Source of the DNA: Streptomyces sp. NBC_00178 | Lineage (GTDB): Bacteria > Actinomycetota > Actinomycetes > Streptomycetales > Streptomycetaceae | Direction of reading: 5' to 3' | NCBI RefSeq assembly: GCF_036206005.1 | Contig: NZ_CP108143.1 | Coordinates: forward strand, 2,294,001 to 2,358,000 | Length of the DNA stretch: 64,000 bases | In this document: positions 59,014 through 64,000 of the stretch, piece after piece | How positions within the stretch are numbered: the first letter of the stretch is position 1 | Layout: each line of letters begins with the position of its first letter | Notes under the pieces: generated by a model | What the model was told of the DNA's origin: nothing | Database searches by the model: none | Seen by the model: only the letters and a program-made list of their open reading frames with translations | Program-made: the position numbers and the translations under genes

Positions 59014-60459
59014 ATGGGCATAGTCGCCGGCTTGGACAGTTCCTCCGCCTTCTCACACATCGTCGTCTGCGACACGGACACCGGTGCGGTGCTGCGGCAG
59101 GGGTACGCCGCGCATCCCGTGGAGGCCAAGGCCTCCGAGGTGGATCCGCAGGCGTGGCTGCTCTCACTCGGTGAGGCGGCCTCCGGAGGGCTGCTCGAAG
59201 GCGTGCAGGCGATCGGTGTGTCCGCGCAGCAGCACGGCCTGGTGCCGCTGGACGGCCAGGGCAACCTCGTGCGTCCCGCGCTGCTCGGCAACGACCGGCG
59301 GGCGCAGGCCGCGGCGGCCGATCTGGTCGACGGGCTCGGCGGACGGCAGGCTTGGGCCGAGGCCGTCGGAGCCGTGCCGCAGGCCGCGCAGCCGGTGGCG
59401 AAGCTGCGCTGGCTGGCGCGGACCGAGCCGGAGAACGCGCGGCGGGTCGCCTCCGTCCTGCAGCCGCACGACTGGCTGGTGTGGCAGCTGCTCGGCAGGC
59501 CCGCCCGGCGTACGACCGACCGGGGTGCCGCGTCCGGCACCGGCTACTGGTCCGCCGGCTCCGGGTCCTACCGTCCCGATCTCGTGGAGCTCGCGCTCGG
59601 CCACCAGGCCGCGCTGCCCGAGGTGCTCGGCCCGGCCGAATCCGCGGGGACGACTCCGGAGGGGCTGCTGATCTCGGCGGGCACCGGCGAGACGATGGCG
59701 GCGGCCTTCGGGCTGGGTGTGGCCGTGGGGGACGCGGTGGTCTCGCTCGGTGCCTCCGGTTCGGTGATGGCCGTGCACCACGAGGCGCTGGCCGATCCGA
59801 CGGGGATGATCACCTCGTTCGCCGACGCGACCGGGATGCACCTGCCGGTGGTGTCCACGTCCAACGCGGTGCGCGCGCTGCGCGGGACCGCCGAGATGCT
59901 CGACGTGGACGGCCTGGACGCGCTGTCCGCGCTGGCCATGAAGTCGACGCCGGGTGCCTCGGGGCTGGTGCTGCTGCCGTACCTGGAGGGTGAGCGCACC
60001 CCGCACCTGCCGCACACGGCCGGGACCCTGAGCGGGCTGCGCCGTGAGTCGATGAAGCCCGAGCACCTGGCGCGGGCCGCGTTCGAGGGCATGCTGTGCT
60101 CGCTGGCCGACGCGCTGGACGTGCTGCGCGGCAGGGGCGTGGAGGTGCGGCGGGTGTTCCTGCTGGGCGCCGCGGCCGAGCTGCCCGCCGTGCAGGCGCT
60201 GGCTCCGGCGCTGTTCGGGACGCAGGTCGTCGTGCCGCAGCCCGCGCAGTACGGGGCGCTGGGAGCCGCCCGGCAGGCGGCGTGGGCGCTCGGGGTGTCG
60301 CAGGGCACGCTCGACCCGCGCACTCCCCCGGCCTGGCACGGCGCCGCGGCGCAGGTGCTGGAGCCGGGCGACGAGCTCGCCGTGGGCCGCGCCGTGCGCC
60401 AGCAGTACGGGGCGACCCGGGACCAGATCCACCCCGGGGCGTTCGACACGACCGTCTGA
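59014..60459 (+). CDS. FGGY-family carbohydrate kinase (xylulokinase-like)
   Basis: A 481-residue cytoplasmic sugar kinase of the actin/hexokinase fold. N-terminal GIVAGLDSSS is the phosphate loop, IGVSAQQHGLVPLD contacts sugar, LGNDRRAQ holds a catalytic-region Asp, and ISAGTGETMAAAFGLG plus LGAAAELPAVQALAPALFG are the FGGY nucleotide-binding signatures. The pattern is closest to xylulokinases, but substrate cannot be fixed. The ATG at 59014 lies immediately after the big hairpin with no Shine-Dalgarno site, so translation may be leaderless. A TTG at 59008 is less likely. Confidence 0.87.
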   Translation: MGIVAGLDSSSAFSHIVVCDTDTGAVLRQGYAAHPVEAKASEVDPQAWLLSLGEAASGGLLEGVQAIGVSAQQHGLVPLDGQGNLVRPALLGNDRRAQAAAADLVDGLGGRQAWAEAVGAVPQAAQPVAKLRWLARTEPENARRVASVLQPHDWLVWQLLGRPARRTTDRGAASGTGYWSAGSGSYRPDLVELALGHQAALPEVLGPAESAGTTPEGLLISAGTGETMAAAFGLGVAVGDAVVSLGASGSVMAVHHEALADPTGMITSFADATGMHLPVVSTSNAVRALRGTAEMLDVDGLDALSALAMKSTPGASGLVLLPYLEGERTPHLPHTAGTLSGLRRESMKPEHLARAAFEGMLCSLADALDVLRGRGVEVRRVFLLGAAAELPAVQALAPALFGTQVVVPQPAQYGALGAARQAAWALGVSQGTLDPRTPPAWHGAAAQVLEPGDELAVGRAVRQQYGATRDQIHPGAFDTTV

Positions 60460-60570
60460 CGGGCAACGGTCCGGATTTGACCCGGGCTTGAGGAAAAGTG
60501 TTGGCCGCCGCGGCGCGGTGTACCGGAGTATGGATCGGCCTCTGCCCTTCGCCGACTCCGAGAGACTCGT

Positions 60571-62304
60571 GTGCTCATAAAAATCCTGCGGACCTACCTG
60601 GGTCCGTACAGACGGCCGATCCTGCTGCTGGTCCTGCTCCAGCTCCTGCAGACCTCGGCAAGCCTCTACCTGCCCAGTCTCAACGCGGACATCATCGACA
60701 ACGGTGTCGTGCGGGGGGACACCGGCTACATCCTTCGCTACGGCGGGGTGATGATCGCCGTGAGCGTCCTCCAGGTCGTCTGCAACGTCGGCGCGGTCTA
60801 CTACGGCGCCAGGACGGCGTCCGCGCTCGGGCGTGAGGTGCGGGCGTCGGTCTTCGGCCGGGTGCAGTCGTTCTCCGCGCGCGAGGTCGGCAGGTTCGGC
60901 GCTCCTTCGCTGATCACGCGTACGACCAACGACGTGCAGCAGATCCAGATGCTCGTGCTGCTGGCCTTCACCCTGATGGTGTCGGCCCCGATCATGTGCG
61001 TCGGCGGCGTCATCCTGGCGCTCGGCCAGGACGTCCCCCTGTCGGGCGTGCTGCTGGCGGTGCTGCCCGTCCTCGGCATCTCGGTGAGCCTGATCGTGCG
61101 GCGGATGCGTCCGCTGTTCCGCACGATGCAGGTGCGGCTGGACACGGTGAACCGGGTGCTGCGCGAGCAGATCACCGGCAACCGGGTCATCCGCGCCTTC
61201 ATACGGGACGACTACGAGGAAGGGCGCTTCCGGGGCGCGAACACCGAACTGACGGACGTGGCGCTGTCGACGGGCCGCCTGATGGCCCTCATGTTCCCGA
61301 CCGTGATGACGGTGGTGAACCTGTCGTCGATCGCGGTCGTCTGGTTCGGTGCGCACCGCATCGACAGCGGCGGGATGCAGATCGGGGCGCTGACGGCCTT
61401 CCTGGCGTATCTGATGCAGATCGTCATGGCGGTGATGATGGCCACCTTCATGTTCATCATGGTGCCGCGTGCCGAGGTCTGCGCGGAGCGTGTCCAGGAG
61501 GTCCTGGACACCGAGTCGAGCGTGGTGCCGCCGAGCGCCCCCGTCACGAAGCTGCTCAAGCACGGCCACCTGGAGATACGGGGTGCGGAGTTCCGCTACC
61601 CGGGCGCCGAGGAGCCGGTGCTGCGTGCGGTCGATCTCGTGGCGCGGCCCGGGGAGACCACCGCGATCATCGGGTCGACGGGCAGTGGGAAGTCGACGCT
61701 GCTGGGCCTCGTGCCGCGGCTGTTCGACGCGACGGACGGCGATGTGCTCGTCGACGGTACGGACGTGCGGACCCTGGATCCCGTCCTGCTGGCGAAGACA
61801 GTGAGCCTGGTGCCCCAGAAGCCGTACCTGTTCTCGGGGACGGTCGCGACGAATCTGCGGTACGGCAATCCGGACGCGACCGACGAGGAGCTGTGGCACG
61901 CCCTGGAGGTGGCGCAGGCGAAGGGCTTCGTCGAGGACCTCGAACACGGTCTGAACGCCCCGATCGCGCAGGGCGGCACCAACGTGTCCGGCGGACAGCG
62001 CCAACGCCTCGCGATCGCGCGGACGCTGGTGCAGCGGCCGGAGATCTACCTGTTCGACGACTCGTTCTCGGCCCTGGACTACGCGACGGACGCCGCTCTG
62101 CGGGCCGCGCTGTCCGAGGAGACGGCGGCGGCGACCGTGGTGATCGTCGCCCAGCGGGTGTCCACGATCCGTGACGCCGACCGCATCCTGGTGCTGGACG
62201 AGGGCCGGGTCGTCGGGAACGGCAGCCATCGCGAGCTCATGGACGGAAACGAAACCTACCGGGAGATCGTGCTCTCCCAGCTGACGGAAGCGGAGGCCGC
62301 CTGA
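60571..62304 (+). CDS. Heterodimeric ABC exporter, subunit 1 (degenerate ATP site)
   Basis: A 577-residue ABC exporter half: a membrane domain of six helices (residues 15-320) followed by a nucleotide-binding domain. Walker A is GSTGSGKST and the signature VSGGQRQRLAIART is canonical, but Walker B reads YLFDDSFSALD, with Asp in place of the catalytic Glu. This is the expected degenerate partner of a TM287/288-type heterodimer. GTG start; it overlaps the second subunit by one base. Likely exports a drug, lipid or peptide; substrate unknown. Confidence 0.93.
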   Translation: MLIKILRTYLGPYRRPILLLVLLQLLQTSASLYLPSLNADIIDNGVVRGDTGYILRYGGVMIAVSVLQVVCNVGAVYYGARTASALGREVRASVFGRVQSFSAREVGRFGAPSLITRTTNDVQQIQMLVLLAFTLMVSAPIMCVGGVILALGQDVPLSGVLLAVLPVLGISVSLIVRRMRPLFRTMQVRLDTVNRVLREQITGNRVIRAFIRDDYEEGRFRGANTELTDVALSTGRLMALMFPTVMTVVNLSSIAVVWFGAHRIDSGGMQIGALTAFLAYLMQIVMAVMMATFMFIMVPRAEVCAERVQEVLDTESSVVPPSAPVTKLLKHGHLEIRGAEFRYPGAEEPVLRAVDLVARPGETTAIIGSTGSGKSTLLGLVPRLFDATDGDVLVDGTDVRTLDPVLLAKTVSLVPQKPYLFSGTVATNLRYGNPDATDEELWHALEVAQAKGFVEDLEHGLNAPIAQGGTNVSGGQRQRLAIARTLVQRPEIYLFDDSFSALDYATDAALRAALSEETAAATVVIVAQRVSTIRDADRILVLDEGRVVGNGSHRELMDGNETYREIVLSQLTEAEAA

Positions 62305-64000
62305 TGGCCGGGCCTGGCGGACGGATGATGTCCATGGGACCCACCGAGAGGTCGATGGACTTCAAGGGGTCCGGGAAGCGGTTGCTGAGACGGTTCAGCA
62401 AGGAGAAGTCGTCGCTGTCCCTGATGCTGGGGGCGGGCACGCTGAGCGTGGCTCTCTCCGTGGCGGGGCCGAAGATCCTCGGTTCGGCGACGGACCTGAT
62501 CTTCGCGGGGGTCGTCGGCCGGGGGCTCCAGGAGGGCACGACGAAGGAGCAGGCCGTCGAGGGCCTGCGGGAGAAGGGCAGCGGCGGTCTCGCGGACGTG
62601 CTGTCCGGCGTGGACTTCACCCCCGGCGAGGGCATCGACTTCGGGGCGGTGGGGCACGTCCTCCTGCTGGCGCTGGCGGTGTACGTCGCCGCGGGGCTCC
62701 TGATGCTGGTGTCGACACGGGTCTCGATCCGGGTGATCAACCGGGTCGTCTACCAGCTGCGCGAGGACCTGCAGACGAAGTTGGCGCGGCTGCCGCTGTC
62801 GTACTTCGACCGGCAGCAGCGCGGTGAGGTCCTCAGCCGCGCGACGAACGACATCGACAACATCTCGCAGACGATGCAGCAGACGATGGGCCAGCTCATC
62901 AACTCCCTGCTCACCATCGTCGGCGTGCTGGTCATGATGTTCTGGATCTCTCCGCTGCTGGCCCTGGTGGCGCTGGTGACGATCCCGCTGTCGGTGGTCG
63001 TCGCGACACGGATCGGGAAGCGCTCGCAGCCGCACTTCGTGGCGCAGTGGAAGGTGACGGGCGCCCTCAACGCCCACATCGAGGAGATGTACACCGGCCA
63101 CACGCTGGTCAAGACGTTCGGTCGGCAGGAGGAGTCCGCGCGGGACTTCGCCGAGCAGAACGACGCGCTGTACGAGGCCGGTTTCAAGGCCCAGTTCAAC
63201 AGCGGGATCATGCAGCCGCTGATGATGTTCGTGTCGAACCTGAACTACGTCCTCGTCGCGGTCGTCGGCGGGCTGCGGGTGGCGTCGGGTTCCCTGTCGA
63301 TCGGTGACGTGCAGGCGTTCATCCAGTACTCCCGGCAGTTCTCGATGCCGCTGACCCAGGTCGCCTCGATGGCGAACCTGGTGCAGTCCGGCATCGCGTC
63401 GGCCGAGCGGGTCTTCGGCCTGCTGGACGCCGAGGAACAGGCACCCGACCCGGACACGGCGGAGCGGCCCGCGGAGCTGCGCGGCAGCGTCTCGCTGGAG
63501 AACGTGTCCTTCCGGTACGACCCGGAGAAGCCGCTCATCGAGGACCTCTCGCTGAGCGTGGAGCCGGGCCACACGGTCGCGATCGTCGGACCGACCGGCG
63601 CCGGCAAGACGACGCTGGTCAATCTCCTGATGCGGTTCTACGAGGTGACGGGCGGCCGCATCACCCTCGACGGGGTCGACGCCGCGCGCATGTCACGCGA
63701 CGAACTCCGTTCGGCCATAGGCATGGTGCTCCAGGACACCTGGCTGTTCGGGGGCACCATCGCGGAGAACATCGCGTACGGCGCCTCGCGCGAGGTCACC
63801 CGGGAGGAGATCGAGGAGGCGGCGCGCGCGGCCCACGCCGACCGCTTCGTGCGTACCCTGCCGGACGGCTACGACACCGTGATCGACGACGAGGGGTCGG
63901 GGGTCAGCGCGGGCGAGAAGCAGCTGATCACCATCGCCCGGGCGTTCCTCTCCGACCCGGTGATCCTCGTGCTCGACGAGGCCACCAGCTCGGTGGACAC
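62304..64000 (+). CDS. Heterodimeric ABC exporter, subunit 2 (runs off the window)
   Basis: A partial product: 565 residues are visible and the frame is still open at the window end, inside the nucleotide-binding domain just after Walker B. It has an N-terminal extension of about 40 residues, and a large hydrophilic insert follows helix 1 (VVGRGLQEGTTKEQAVEG...). The ATPase has Walker A GPTGAGKTT, a degenerate signature VSAGEKQLITIARA and canonical Walker B ILVLDEATSSVD with the catalytic Glu. It complements subunit 1, so one hydrolytic and one dead site result. The ATG overlaps the upstream TGA. Confidence 0.93.
   Translation, partial: MAGPGGRMMSMGPTERSMDFKGSGKRLLRRFSKEKSSLSLMLGAGTLSVALSVAGPKILGSATDLIFAGVVGRGLQEGTTKEQAVEGLREKGSGGLADVLSGVDFTPGEGIDFGAVGHVLLLALAVYVAAGLLMLVSTRVSIRVINRVVYQLREDLQTKLARLPLSYFDRQQRGEVLSRATNDIDNISQTMQQTMGQLINSLLTIVGVLVMMFWISPLLALVALVTIPLSVVVATRIGKRSQPHFVAQWKVTGALNAHIEEMYTGHTLVKTFGRQEESARDFAEQNDALYEAGFKAQFNSGIMQPLMMFVSNLNYVLVAVVGGLRVASGSLSIGDVQAFIQYSRQFSMPLTQVASMANLVQSGIASAERVFGLLDAEEQAPDPDTAERPAELRGSVSLENVSFRYDPEKPLIEDLSLSVEPGHTVAIVGPTGAGKTTLVNLLMRFYEVTGGRITLDGVDAARMSRDELRSAIGMVLQDTWLFGGTIAENIAYGASREVTREEIEEAARAAHADRFVRTLPDGYDTVIDDEGSGVSAGEKQLITIARAFLSDPVILVLDEATSSVD

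Overview
This window is high-GC actinobacterial chromosome, almost certainly Streptomyces (or a close relative such as Kitasatospora). It shows strong third-position GC, many GTG starts, and a fasR-fabD-fabH-acpP-fabF cluster followed by a convergent DUF3145 gene. From memory, the gene neighbourhoods (fab operon, an SCO2400-type zinc-ribbon protein, matB with a carboxyltransferase, an Mbl-like protein) resemble the S. coelicolor SCO2386-SCO2451 region. The window carries no phage, IS element or CRISPR array that I can see.

Layout. 0-10 kb: a DHA2 drug exporter with a divergent TetR repressor, two paralogous secreted/anchored DUF1023 alpha/beta hydrolases flanking a DUF4429-SHOCT protein and a NarL-type two-component system, and a membrane acyltransferase. 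9.6-12.8 kb: aldo/keto reductase with its MerR regulator, a serine beta-lactamase-like hydrolase, and a pirin. 12.8-18.4 kb: the fatty-acid synthase II operon with its PucR-type activator FasR, and DUF3145. 18.7-21.5 kb: an SGNH lipoprotein, aldose 1-epimerase and an EI24 membrane protein. 21.6-28.9 kb: a sugar-acid/sugar catabolic and uptake cluster (enolase-superfamily dehydratase, zinc dehydrogenase, unknown TIM-barrel-like protein, ChvE-MmsA-MmsB ABC importer) marked by a shared 13-bp motif. 29-32.6 kb: Ohr, an MDR reductase with divergent MarR, and two small conserved proteins. 32.7-40.9 kb: an MreB/Mbl-like protein, a degenerate GAF kinase, an Lrp regulator, an NNP-type MFS porter, malonyl-CoA synthetase MatB with a fused carboxyltransferase, and a VOC protein. 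41-46.4 kb: an alkanesulfonate operon (ssuD-C-A-B) preceded by a cysteine-containing leader peptide, then an EntS-like exporter.

47-57.8 kb is the most unusual part. Two giant secreted proteins (about 1320 and 1476 residues) share the same N-terminal scaffold: signal peptide, propeller-like region, lytic-transglycosylase-like domain and golvesin-type wall/carbohydrate-binding domain. They carry different C-terminal modules, one an SGNH/GDSL hydrolase and the other a NucA/NucB-type DNase. Between them lie a small membrane-anchored protein and a secreted DUF2690 protein. Immediately downstream of the nuclease protein, convergent across a strong bidirectional terminator, is a SUKH (SMI1/KNR4) protein, a family best known as nuclease-toxin immunity proteins. 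I read this as a candidate polymorphic-toxin-like antibacterial or wall-remodelling system with exchangeable effector tips.

58-64 kb: three tRNA genes (one CAT, two Asn) on the minus strand, a YtxH-like small protein, an FGGY sugar kinase behind a 31-bp perfect hairpin, and a heterodimeric ABC exporter pair whose second gene runs off the window end.
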